Position numbers and translations under genes: made by a program
In this document: piece by piece, positions 8,636-16,203 of the stretch
How the letters are laid out: each line of letters begins with the position of its first letter
Position numbering within the stretch: the stretch's first letter is position 1
The notes under the pieces: generated by a model
Told to the model about the DNA's origin: nothing
What the model saw: only the letters and a program-made list of their open reading frames with translations
The model's database searches: none
Source: QAMX01 sp964448855
GTDB lineage: Bacteria; Bacillota; Clostridia; Oscillospirales; QAMX01
Assembly: GCA_964448855.1 (NCBI GenBank)
Contig: CAYUXI010000011.1
Span: 14,239-78,238, forward strand
Length of the DNA: 64,000 bases
Reading direction: 5' to 3'

Positions 8636-9625
8636 ATGAAGTACATTCTCGGACTGGATGGCGGTGGCACCAAAACGGACTGCCTCATTCTGGCAGAAGA
8701 CGGCTCGCTCGTTGCATCCGCGAGCGGCGGCGCAACGAATCATGAGCAATATGAGGGCGGCTTCCCCGAAATGACGGTCACGTTTCAGAAAATCGTCGGG
8801 GAAGCGCTGCAACAGGCCGGCCTGAAGCCGCAGGAACTGTCTGCGTCCGTATTTGGCATGGCCGGGATTGATGTCCCGTCACAGCAGCAGCGAATGACCG
8901 CGTTTTTGCAAGCGGAAGGCTTCCAAAATCCCATTGTTGTCAACGACGCTTTTCTGGGCGTCAAAGCCGGATGCCCGAAGGGCTATGGCATCAGCTTCGT
9001 CAATGGCACGGGCAACTCGGTCGGCGGCATTGACAAAACCGGCCAATGGCTTCAGGTCGGCGGTACCGGCGAAGCGTTCGGCGATTTGAACGGCGCAGAG
9101 GGCATGACCAACGCTGTGATCTGCGCGGTTTACAGTATGTTTTACCGCTGCGGCCCGGAAACCTCCATGACCACCTCCTTTTTCCGTCTGCTCGGCATCG
9201 AGCGGCCGGAGCAGTTCACGGAGGCGGTCTACGATCAGGTCTTCACCGAACGCGTCACCAACCGCGACATCCATAACCAGGTGCTGTACGCTGCCGCCAA
9301 TGCGGGGGATTCGGTCGCACTTCAGCTGCTGCGGTCGTTTGGCAGCCAGTTTGCCGCGTCCATTGCCGGATGCATCAACCGCCTGCAGTTCGATGACACC
9401 GTTGACGTCGTGCTGATCGGCTCGGCCTCCCTGAAAGCACAGTCTCCGGTCATGCTCGACACCTGCCGCAAGGAGACAGAACGCCTGACCGGCAAGCAGA
9501 TTCACCTGATTCCGTTGACAAACCCTCCGGCGGCGGGCGCTCTGATCTGGGCGTCTCAGCTGGCGTTTGGTGCGGAACAGACCGACCGTCTCCGCGAGAC
9601 GATCATTCGCGTGACCCGAAAGTAA
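8636..9625 (+). CDS. BadF/BadG-type ATPase, probable N-acetylglucosamine-like sugar kinase
   Basis: The 329-residue protein has the ASKHA fold. The phosphate-1 loop is LGLDGGGTKTD (residues 5-15), phosphate-2 is NGTGNSVGGI and the adenosine region is VVLIGSASLKAQ. It matches the BadF/BadG/BcrA/BcrD ATPase family, which in sugar operons phosphorylates N-acetylglucosamine or related sugars. ATG 8636 follows AAAGGGAAGG. It begins 22 bases after the GH4 gene, so it likely phosphorylates the sugar released or not phosphorylated on entry. Exact sugar is inferred, not shown. Confidence 0.85.
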   Translation: MKYILGLDGGGTKTDCLILAEDGSLVASASGGATNHEQYEGGFPEMTVTFQKIVGEALQQAGLKPQELSASVFGMAGIDVPSQQQRMTAFLQAEGFQNPIVVNDAFLGVKAGCPKGYGISFVNGTGNSVGGIDKTGQWLQVGGTGEAFGDLNGAEGMTNAVICAVYSMFYRCGPETSMTTSFFRLLGIERPEQFTEAVYDQVFTERVTNRDIHNQVLYAAANAGDSVALQLLRSFGSQFAASIAGCINRLQFDDTVDVVLIGSASLKAQSPVMLDTCRKETERLTGKQIHLIPLTNPPAAGALIWASQLAFGAEQTDRLRETIIRVTRK

Positions 9626-9668
9626 AAAACAGCCGAAAGGCTGAATGATAAATGAGAGAAGGATCCAT

Positions 9669-10130
9669 ATGATTATTGATCGAATTGAGAATGCCCCGCT
9701 GTATTTTGGCCTGGGTGAGCGCTTTGAGCGCGGCCTGAAGGAAATGATGAAATGCGCATCGGAACCGCTCGAAAAGAAGAGCGTGGAGCTGGAAGGCCGC
9801 GACCTCCGGTACGGCATCTCCAACGTCAAATGCGACCGCGCCCCGGACGACAATGACTATGAGGCTCATGTCAAATTCGCGGATATTCAGTGCGTGCTGG
9901 ACGGAACCGAATATATGGGCTGGGCCAACCTGCATGATCTGAAGATCCGCAAGGAATATGACGCCGACGGCGATATCGCCTGGTATGCCGGAAAAGGCAC
10001 TATGCTCTGCGTGAAAAAAGGCTATTTTGCCATTTTCTTCCCGGAAGACGCTCATATGCCGTGCCGCAATAACGGTGTGGAACCCTGCGAATCCGTGAAA
10101 ATGGTGATGAAGGTTCGCGTCGCTGACTAA
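9669..10130 (+). CDS. YhcH/YjgK/YiaL family protein (EbgC-like, DUF386)
   Basis: The 153-residue cupin-like protein fits the YhcH/YjgK/YiaL family: IIDRIENAP start, YEAHVKFADIQCVLDG (metal-site His/Asp region), the aromatic IAWYAG segment and FAIFFPEDAHMPC. Members sit in sialic acid, beta-galactoside and other sugar operons and probably act as sugar mutarotases or anomerases. GAGAAGGA precedes ATG 9669. It closes the GH4-kinase operon and is followed by a bidirectional terminator. Confidence 0.88.
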   Translation: MIIDRIENAPLYFGLGERFERGLKEMMKCASEPLEKKSVELEGRDLRYGISNVKCDRAPDDNDYEAHVKFADIQCVLDGTEYMGWANLHDLKIRKEYDADGDIAWYAGKGTMLCVKKGYFAIFFPEDAHMPCRNNGVEPCESVKMVMKVRVAD

Positions 10131-10143
10131 CTGGACAAACTAT

Positions 10144-10186
10144 AAAAGCCCGGCCAACCGTATGCCTGCGGTTGGTCGGGCTTTTT
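10144..10186. terminator. Bidirectional rho-independent terminator
   Basis: AAAGCCCGGCCAACCG pairs with CGGTTGGTCGGGCTTT (one G-T pair) with A and T runs on either side. It separates the convergent sugar operon and metal ATPase operon. Confidence 0.88.
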
Positions 10187-10199
10187 GCAGTCTGTGGCG

Positions 10200-12086
10200 C
10201 TACAGCCGGTCGGTCTGCATGGCACGCAGTGCATTCAGCACGCTGAGAATGCAGACGCCGACGTCGGCAAACACCGCGAGCCACATACTGGAATGGCCGA
10301 GCAGACTCAAAACCAGAATGGCAGCCTTTACGAAAAGGGAAAAGGCAATGTTCTGGTACGCAATGCGCATCGTTTTCCGTGCAATTCGAATGGCGGTCAC
10401 AACCTTTTCGGGGTGATCATCGGTCAAAACCACATCGGAGGCCTCAATAGCGGCATCGCTGCCTAAAGCGCCCATGGCGATGCCGACATCGGCCAACGCA
10501 AGAGCGGGCGCATCGTTGATGCCGTCCCCGACAAAGGCAAGACGCTTGCCCTTTGGTTCCTGTGTAAGCAGCGCTTCCAGCTCATGGACCTTCCCGTCCG
10601 GAAGGAGCCCGGCCAGTACACGATCCATCCCCAACGAATCAGCAAGGTGCTCCGCAACCTCGGCCGTGTCGCCGGTCAGCATGACGGTCTGACGGATCCC
10701 CGATGCGCGCAGCCCGGCAATTGCATCGGCAGCGCCCGGCTTTTGCTCATCTGCAATGACGATGCAGCCGTGGTAGACGCCGTTGCGTGCGAGATAGACA
10801 ACCGTGCCGATCGTATCCGGCACATCCGGTGAAAGCCCCAGCGATTCCATGAACCTCCGGTTTCCCGCACAAATGCGCTCACCGTCCAACAGGACGGACA
10901 CCCCGTACCCGGCAACGGCCTGCGCATCGGAGAGACGGTCGGCGTCGGGGAGTCCCAGTGTTGTATTGGCTGCGGCGCGTTGAATGGAATGGGCAATCGG
11001 GTGATCGGAATACAGTTCGGCGGCGGCCGCTTCCAGCAAGAGTGCGTCAGCCGTCACGTCGTTTGGAAAAACGTGCGTGACATGAAAAACGCCCTTTGTC
11101 AGCGTCCCGGTTTTGTCAAAAACGACCGTATCTGTTTTGGCGAGAACATCCATGTAATTCCCGCCTTTGATCAGAATGCCGCGCTTGGAGGCACCACCGA
11201 TGCCACCGAAGAATGTCAGCGGAACCGAAATGACAAGCGCACAGGGGCAGGAGACAACGAGAAAGTTCAGAGCACGCATGACCCAGTCTGTCCAGTCGCC
11301 GTGCAGGAAGAGCGGCGGCAGGACGGCGAGCAGAACAGCCAGCCCGACAACGGACGGCGTATAGTAACGGGCAAATACGGTGATGAAATTTTCCGCTTTG
11401 GACTTTCGGTCGGATGCACTTTCCACCAGCTCCAAAATCCGTACAACTGTGGATTCCGCAAAGGGGCGTGTGACACGGATGCGCAGCAAACCGGTCTGGT
11501 TGATGCAGCCACTTGTGACGGAAGAACCGGCAGAAACCGACTGCGGCACGGATTCGCCGGTCAATGCGGACGTGTCAATCAGCGACACACCGTCGATCAC
11601 CGTGCCATCCAGCGGAATCCGTTCACCCGGCTTGACGAGAATTTCAGCGCCGACCGCCACGTCTGACGGATCGACCACTGTCAGCTCACCGTTGATTTCC
11701 AGATTGGCCGAGTCCGGACGAATATTCATCAGCTCGGCAATGGATTTCCGGGAACGCGAAACGGCGCAGCTCTGGAACAATTCCCCGATCTGATAAAATA
11801 GCATCACGATGACCGCTTCGGCACAGTTGCCAAGCGCAAAGGCCGTGACAGAAGCCAGCGCCATCAGAAAGCATTCATCAAACACTTCACCGTGCAGAAT
11901 ATTGACAACGGCCTGAACGATGACCTCTGCACCGACCAGCAGAAAGGGGACAAGATAAGCGGCCAGAACCCACCAAGAGCGGCCGGACTCCGGCAGGAGG
12001 TTCCAATGATCCAGGCAGACGGCGGCTGCAAAGCATCCGACCGTGCAGAGAATGAGAATCAACGTTTTTTTCTGTTTGGAAGACAT
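10200..12086 (-). CDS. P1B-type heavy-metal (Zn/Cd/Pb) exporting ATPase, without N-terminal HMA domain
   Basis: The 628-residue membrane ATPase pumps soft divalent metals out of the cytoplasm. Visible landmarks: paired N-terminal membrane helices (about 8-64), a hairpin (72-104), actuator TGES (176-179), the metal-site SCPC motif (Cys280, Cys282) in the sixth helix, phosphorylation motif DKTGT with Asp324, and GDGINDAPAL. The CPC motif and ArsR context favour Zn/Cd/Pb over copper. The usual N-terminal metal-binding domain is absent and is encoded separately just upstream. GAGGAG precedes the start. Third gene of the arsR-HMA-ATPase operon. Confidence 0.93.
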   Translation of the reverse strand: MSSKQKKTLILILCTVGCFAAAVCLDHWNLLPESGRSWWVLAAYLVPFLLVGAEVIVQAVVNILHGEVFDECFLMALASVTAFALGNCAEAVIVMLFYQIGELFQSCAVSRSRKSIAELMNIRPDSANLEINGELTVVDPSDVAVGAEILVKPGERIPLDGTVIDGVSLIDTSALTGESVPQSVSAGSSVTSGCINQTGLLRIRVTRPFAESTVVRILELVESASDRKSKAENFITVFARYYTPSVVGLAVLLAVLPPLFLHGDWTDWVMRALNFLVVSCPCALVISVPLTFFGGIGGASKRGILIKGGNYMDVLAKTDTVVFDKTGTLTKGVFHVTHVFPNDVTADALLLEAAAAELYSDHPIAHSIQRAAANTTLGLPDADRLSDAQAVAGYGVSVLLDGERICAGNRRFMESLGLSPDVPDTIGTVVYLARNGVYHGCIVIADEQKPGAADAIAGLRASGIRQTVMLTGDTAEVAEHLADSLGMDRVLAGLLPDGKVHELEALLTQEPKGKRLAFVGDGINDAPALALADVGIAMGALGSDAAIEASDVVLTDDHPEKVVTAIRIARKTMRIAYQNIAFSLFVKAAILVLSLLGHSSMWLAVFADVGVCILSVLNALRAMQTDRL

Positions 12087-12109
12087 GATCGTTCGCTCTC
12101 CTCAAATCG

Positions 12110-12325
12110 TCAGCAGAACAGCGTGCAACCCGGCTCGACCTTCCGACAAGCCTGCGCCACCTCTTCCAGAATCCGGCTTTCGTCGCCGTCAAACTCGAGA
12201 GACAGTCGCTCCGTGATCAGATTGATCGACGCATTCTGCACGCCGTCAATTTTGCGGATGGCGCGTTCGGCCTTTGCCGCACAAACGCCGCAGTCAAAAC
12301 CAGTCAGTTTCCATGCTTTTATCAT
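12110..12325 (-). CDS. Stand-alone HMA-domain metal-binding protein
   Basis: A 71-residue protein with the ferredoxin-like HMA fold and metal motif GFDCGVCAAKAE (Cys12, Cys15). The DCxxC form followed by KAE resembles the N-terminal domains of ZntA/CadA ATPases. It starts at 12325, where AGAGGAG is well spaced; upstream in-frame residues are not homologous. It lies 23 bases before the ATPase, which lacks this domain. It probably delivers metal to, or senses metal for, the pump. Confidence 0.9.
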   Translation of the reverse strand: MIKAWKLTGFDCGVCAAKAERAIRKIDGVQNASINLITERLSLEFDGDESRILEEVAQACRKVEPGCTLFC

Positions 12326-12362
12326 TTCAAAAACTCCTCTATTTGCTGTTTTTCTGTCAGAT

Positions 12363-12722
12363 TTATTCGCTGAGATGCTCCATACCCTGCGCAATCATGG
12401 TGTGGACATGATTGTCAGCCAGGGAATAGATGACGCTTTTTCCTTCCCGACGGAATTTCACCAGACGGGATTGCTTCAATATCCGCAGCTGGTGCGAAAT
12501 TGCGGATTGATTCATGCCGAGCACCACCGCAATGTCACAGACGCACAGCTCATTTTCAGCCAGCACATACAGAATCTTGATTCGCGTGGTATCGCCGAAA
12601 ATCTTAAAGAGCTCCGCCAGATCATACAGAATCTCGTCGCAGGGTAGCTCCCGATCAACCTGCTCAACGATTTCTTCGTGTACACATTCTTCGCCACAGA
12701 CAGGAATCAATTCATCACCCAT
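12363..12722 (-). CDS. ArsR/SmtB-family metal-sensing repressor
   Basis: The 119-residue winged-helix repressor has the recognition segment NQSAISHQLRILK (from residue 71) and the alpha3 metal motif ELCVCD (Cys60, Cys62). Cysteines 9, 13 and 28 in the N-terminal arm resemble the CadC site for Cd/Pb/Zn. The start at 12722 is chosen because GAGGGTG is properly spaced; an ATG at 12740 overlaps that site. It heads the operon and should bind the palindrome overlapping its own promoter, releasing on metal binding. Confidence 0.92.
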   Translation of the reverse strand: MGDELIPVCGEECVHEEIVEQVDRELPCDEILYDLAELFKIFGDTTRIKILYVLAENELCVCDIAVVLGMNQSAISHQLRILKQSRLVKFRREGKSVIYSLADNHVHTMIAQGMEHLSE

Positions 12723-12737
12723 AAACAAACACACCCT

Positions 12738-12790
12738 CATATGAATAATTGTTCATGCGTATATTATACACGCTTTCTGCGTGATGTCAA
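12738..12790 (-). promoter_or_regulatory. Metal operon promoter and ArsR/SmtB operator
   Basis: On the minus strand a perfect TTGACA (12785-12790) and perfect TATAAT (12763-12768) are spaced by 16 bases. Just downstream, over 12738-12756, the imperfect palindrome CATGAACAATTATTCATATG matches the ATATGAACA-type operators of SmtB/CadC repressors and covers the transcription start. Confidence 0.88.
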
Positions 12791-12873
12791 GACCCAAAGC
12801 AAAAAAAGTTTACGATGTTTCCCGCTTTTTTTGCGGGGAGGTACGGGAAGCAGTGGAATACGGGAAAAAAATG

Positions 12874-12882
12874 TGATATAAT
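12874..12882 (+). promoter_or_regulatory. Extended -10 promoter for the asp23-nusB operon
   Basis: TGATATAAT is a perfect extended -10 element (TATAAT at 12877-12882). The -35 region is weak. It would give a transcript start near 12889 and a leader of about 230 bases. Confidence 0.65.
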
Positions 12883-12888
12883 AAATAA

Positions 12889-13118
12889 GATAGGTGCGCG
12901 TATCATCCATACCGTACAACCGCCCGGGTGCAGAAAAGCCGGCAATTCCGTGCAGAATGGCTTGGTGAATGCGGCGCAAATCCATGCGGAGAGCTCTCTT
13001 TTTGCCGCATAACGGATGGCACCGGCGCAGACGAATTCATCGTCAAACAACAGAATCGAATGAGGATAGATGAAACTCGGCACGGTCGCAGTTTCATTGA
13101 ACAAATGGAGGTTTTGAT
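12889..13118 (+). other. Long structured 5' leader of asp23
   Basis: No convincing gene fills this stretch. Base pairing is visible. GGTGC (12893-12897) and CATCC (12904-12908) together pair with the contiguous GGATGGCACC (13014-13023), closing a 130-base domain. Inside it, ATGCGGC (12969-12975) and a second ATGCGG (12984-12989) can each pair with GCCGCAT (13004-13010), so they are mutually exclusive. Further hairpins are GACGA/TCGTC (13030-13044) and ATGAAACT/AGTTTCAT (13070-13097). It matches no riboswitch I recognise. Confidence 0.4.
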
Positions 13119-13499
13119 ATGACAAATAAAAAACAGGGGCAGGAAACGCGTGAGTATCCCGTCGGCATGGTGAAGATTTCAGAAGATGTCGTTGCATCTG
13201 TCGCAGCCGTCGCAGCCGGTGAAATCGAGGGCGTTCGTCTCGTCACCGGGAAAAAACCGGCTTCCATCTCCAAAAAGGCCAATAAATATGTCCGTCTGTC
13301 CTTTACACAGACCTCTGTCACCATCGATATTTATGTGACCGTCAAATATGGATATGTCATTCCCGAAGTGGGGCAGGCCGTCCAGGATAACGTCCAGGAC
13401 TGCGTTGAATCGATGACCGGGCTGCACGTTGACGCGGTCAATGTCCATTGTACGGGAATTGCCTTTGCAAAAGATGCGCCGCAAAAGCAGGCAAAATAA
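13119..13499 (+). CDS. Asp23/Gls24 family envelope-stress protein (YqhY-like)
   Basis: The 126-residue protein matches the Asp23/DUF322 family: YPVGMVKISEDVVASVAAVAAGEIEGV, the GKK region, YVTVKYGYVIPEVGQAVQDNV, then AVNVHCTGIAF. In Firmicutes YqhY sits next to nusB, as here, and is linked to cell-envelope and fatty-acid homeostasis. ATGGAGG precedes the ATG. There is no membrane segment. It is cotranscribed with nusB, 27 bases downstream. Confidence 0.92.
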   Translation: MTNKKQGQETREYPVGMVKISEDVVASVAAVAAGEIEGVRLVTGKKPASISKKANKYVRLSFTQTSVTIDIYVTVKYGYVIPEVGQAVQDNVQDCVESMTGLHVDAVNVHCTGIAFAKDAPQKQAK

Positions 13500-13526
13500 A
13501 CAGAAACGGAGACAGTTGAACCGCAT

Positions 13527-13982
13527 ATGACGAGATCACAAGCGCGAGAGATCGCGTTGGGCTGTATTTTTGAATGCTTTGCCCGCAGAGAGGCGCCGGA
13601 AGAGATTCTTTCCGAGCGCATCCATTCGGAGGGCATCAAGAACCTTGAAGAAGAAGCACCGGTTTTCCGGGAAGAATTGACGGAAAAAGACGTGGCATAT
13701 ATCACACGGGTCGTCGTTGCAGCGGCCATGAATGCCGATCAATATTTTTCGGCGGTCGATGCACTGTCGGAATCCTGGAACAGTGCGCGAATTGCAAGGA
13801 TGACGCGAGCCATTCTCTGCTTGGCCATGGCAGAAATTCAGTATGAAAAGGACGTTCCCGCGTCTGTAGCCGTCAATGAAGCTGTGGAGCTGGCCAAACG
13901 GTATGATCAGGAAAAAGCCCCCGCCTATATCAACGGCATTTTAGGGCGCTATCTGCGCCAGAAGGCAGAACAGGCCATATGA
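13527..13982 (+). CDS. nusB: Transcription antitermination factor NusB
   Basis: The 151-residue all-helical protein matches NusB, which binds boxA RNA with S10 to promote rRNA antitermination. Typical segments: TRSQAREIALGCIFE at the start and RMTRAILCLAMAEIQYEKDVPASVAVNEAVELAKRY, ending AYINGILGRYLR. A GGAG lies about 15 bases before the ATG, a rather long spacing. The stop overlaps the start of the next gene (ATGATGA), indicating coupled translation. Confidence 0.95.
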   Translation: MTRSQAREIALGCIFECFARREAPEEILSERIHSEGIKNLEEEAPVFREELTEKDVAYITRVVVAAAMNADQYFSAVDALSESWNSARIARMTRAILCLAMAEIQYEKDVPASVAVNEAVELAKRYDQEKAPAYINGILGRYLRQKAEQAI

Positions 13983-14932
13983 TGACAGGAACGCTCGGAG
14001 TCGATACCAGTAATTATACGACCTCTGCTGCGGTTTATACATCAGAGCAGACGGCTCCGATTGCTGTCGGACGCCTGCTGGAGGTCACAAGCGGACGGGG
14101 ACTGCGTCAGAGCGACGCCGTTTTTGCGCACATCAAGAATCTGCCGGAGGTGCTTCCGGCAGCTGTCGCGCAGTTTGACGGCGAACTGATCGCGGTCGGC
14201 GTATCCGATCGTCCGCGGGACGTGGAAGGCTCGTATATGCCGTGCTTTCTGGCCGGGGTGTCGGCGGCAACGGCTGCGGCCAGTGTCCTGCGTGTCCCGC
14301 TCTATCGGTTTTCCCATCAGGCCAACCACATTGCCGCCGCCGCATACGGCGCTGGGAAGCCGGAACTACTCAACGCTCCATTCCTGGCCTGGCATCTTTC
14401 TGGCGGGACGAGCGAGCTTCTGCTTGTCCAACCGGATGACGAGCGCATCATTCGCTGCGAACGCATCGGCGGAACCTCCGACCTGGCAGCCGGTCAGGCG
14501 ATTGACCGGGCGGGCGTGCTGCTCGGCCTGCAATTTCCGTGCGGTCGCGCACTGGATGCGCTTTCACTGCAGACGCATTCGCCGCTTTCACCGGCCAAAT
14601 TGGCCGTCAAGGGGATGGAGATGAGCCTCTCCGGCCTTGAAAATAAAACCCAACAGCTGGTACAGGCCGGGGAACAGCCGGAACGGATTGCCCGCTTCGT
14701 ACTCGAATCCGTCCTCTCCTGCGTCTCACGGGTCACAGCCTGTGCGCTGGAACATTTCGGCTCCATGCCGGTTCTCTGCGCAGGTGGCGTCATGTGCAAT
14801 ACGCTGATTCGCGCTGCTATGACCAAATCCTTTGCGGCAGCCTTTGCACCGGCCGTATACTCCGCGGACAATGCTTCCGGCAGTGCCATTCTGGCCGCCC
14901 TCAAGCACCAACGACAGAAAGGAAACGCGTGA
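13979..14932 (+). CDS. TsaD/Kae1-like (peptidase M22) paralogue
   Basis: The 317-residue protein has the ASKHA fold of TsaD, the tRNA threonylcarbamoyladenosine transferase subunit, but differs from true TsaD. The N-terminus is LGVDTSNYTTSAAV (TsaD: GIETSCDETAVA) and the metal motif is His113-x3-His117 (HQANH). AWHLSGGTSELLLV, GTSDLAAGQAIDRAGVLLGL, SLSGLENKTQQL and CAGGVMCN follow family order. Clostridia commonly carry this paralogue between nusB and xseA. Its role is not known to me; it may act in tRNA modification or have lost that activity. The start overlaps the nusB stop (13979 or 13982). Confidence 0.85.
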   Translation: MMTGTLGVDTSNYTTSAAVYTSEQTAPIAVGRLLEVTSGRGLRQSDAVFAHIKNLPEVLPAAVAQFDGELIAVGVSDRPRDVEGSYMPCFLAGVSAATAAASVLRVPLYRFSHQANHIAAAAYGAGKPELLNAPFLAWHLSGGTSELLLVQPDDERIIRCERIGGTSDLAAGQAIDRAGVLLGLQFPCGRALDALSLQTHSPLSPAKLAVKGMEMSLSGLENKTQQLVQAGEQPERIARFVLESVLSCVSRVTACALEHFGSMPVLCAGGVMCNTLIRAAMTKSFAAAFAPAVYSADNASGSAILAALKHQRQKGNA

Positions 14933-14933
14933 T

Positions 14934-16163
14934 ATGACAGAACCGGAGCGCTCCGTCATTACCGTTACAGAATTAAATAGCTACATCAAATCCCTTCTTG
15001 ACAGCGACCCAATCCTGAAAAAAGTCGCTGTCAAGGGGGAAATTTCTAATTATCGCCCGAATTCGTCCGGCCATCTGTATTTCACCCTGAAAGACGAAAA
15101 CGGCGCCATTCGATGCGTCATGTTTCGTGCGCTGGCACAAAAGCTCCGGTTCACACCGGAAAACGGGATGAAAGTGATTGCCGTCGGTGACGTGTCCTCC
15201 TTCGTCCGGGACGGACAGTATCAGCTTTATCTGACTGCCTTGACCCCGGACGGTGTCGGTGATTTGTACGCCGCATTTGAACAGCTGAAGCGTCGGCTCG
15301 GCGCCGAAGGGCTGTATGACCCGGCGCTGAAAAAACCGATTCCGCGCTATCCGCGCCTGATTGCCGTTGTGACCTCACCGACGGGTGCCGCTGTCCGCGA
15401 TATGCTCCGGATTTTGAAAAAACGGTACCCGATTGCGCGGGTTCTTGTCGTTCCGGTTAAAGTGCAGGGTGCGGGCGCGGCGGAAGAAATTGCCGCCGCC
15501 ATTACATACCTGAACACGAAGCGCTACATCGACGTGATGATCGTTGGACGCGGCGGCGGTTCGATCGAAGATCTCTGGGCATTCAACGAGGAAGTGGTTG
15601 CGCGGGCGATTGCAGCCTCTGAGATTCCCGTCGTTTCCGCTGTGGGGCATGAGCCGGATGTCACGATTTCGGACTTTGTCGCAGACCTTCGCGCTGCGAC
15701 ACCGTCCAATGGCGCGGAACTGACGACACCGGATGCCGCCGAACTGGTCATTCGACTCGATGAACGCCGAGCTGCTTTGACGCGACAGATGCTGACACGC
15801 ATTGATTTGGAACGGCAGCAGCTGAACCGCATCGCCGAAAAGCGCGTGTATCAATCGCCGATGGGGTACCTGGACGAAAAACGCATGGCGCTCGACTATC
15901 TGGCTGAGCGCTTCCGCGCTGTCAGCGAAAAATGCCTGACCGCCCAGCAGCATCGCCTCGGCCATGCCGCGGCCAGACTGGATGCGATGAGCCCGCTGAA
16001 GGTTCTGGGGCGCGGCTATGCCATTGCACTGAACGATTCGCAGGAGGCGGTGCGTTCGGCGGATACGCTTCAGCCCGGCGATGCACTGTCCATTCGCTTC
16101 GAAAAGGGGACGGCACACTGCGAGGTGCGCAGCGTCGAACCGGCTATACCGGCAACTCGGTGA
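14934..16163 (+). CDS. xseA: Exodeoxyribonuclease VII large subunit
   Basis: The 409-residue protein matches XseA, the catalytic subunit of exonuclease VII, which degrades single-stranded DNA. The N-terminal OB-fold is SVITVTELNSYIKSLLDSDP, VAVKGEISNYR, GHLYFTLKD and CVMF. The catalytic domain follows: VVTSPTGAAVRDML, RGGGSIEDLWAFNEE and AVGHEPDVTISDFVADLRAATPSNGAEL. The C-terminal part is coiled-coil with VLGRGYAI. ATG 14934 follows AAAGGAA and lies one base after the previous stop. The small subunit gene xseB, usually next, is absent here. Confidence 0.96.
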   Translation: MTEPERSVITVTELNSYIKSLLDSDPILKKVAVKGEISNYRPNSSGHLYFTLKDENGAIRCVMFRALAQKLRFTPENGMKVIAVGDVSSFVRDGQYQLYLTALTPDGVGDLYAAFEQLKRRLGAEGLYDPALKKPIPRYPRLIAVVTSPTGAAVRDMLRILKKRYPIARVLVVPVKVQGAGAAEEIAAAITYLNTKRYIDVMIVGRGGGSIEDLWAFNEEVVARAIAASEIPVVSAVGHEPDVTISDFVADLRAATPSNGAELTTPDAAELVIRLDERRAALTRQMLTRIDLERQQLNRIAEKRVYQSPMGYLDEKRMALDYLAERFRAVSEKCLTAQQHRLGHAAARLDAMSPLKVLGRGYAIALNDSQEAVRSADTLQPGDALSIRFEKGTAHCEVRSVEPAIPATR

Positions 16164-16203
16164 AGCCAATCGCCGGATAGCTGTTTGAGAAAGGATGAAT
16201 TGT

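Noticed and set aside
13013..13028. GGATGGCACCG resembles the T-box consensus GGGTGGNACCGCG in the asp23 leader
   Set aside because: The match is imperfect, no specifier-loop stem I or T-tract terminator follows, and asp23 is not an aminoacyl-tRNA or amino-acid gene.
12928..13122. 64-codon open frame (GTG start) overlapping the asp23 start
   Set aside because: No ribosome binding site and no recognisable protein; it coincides with the structured leader.
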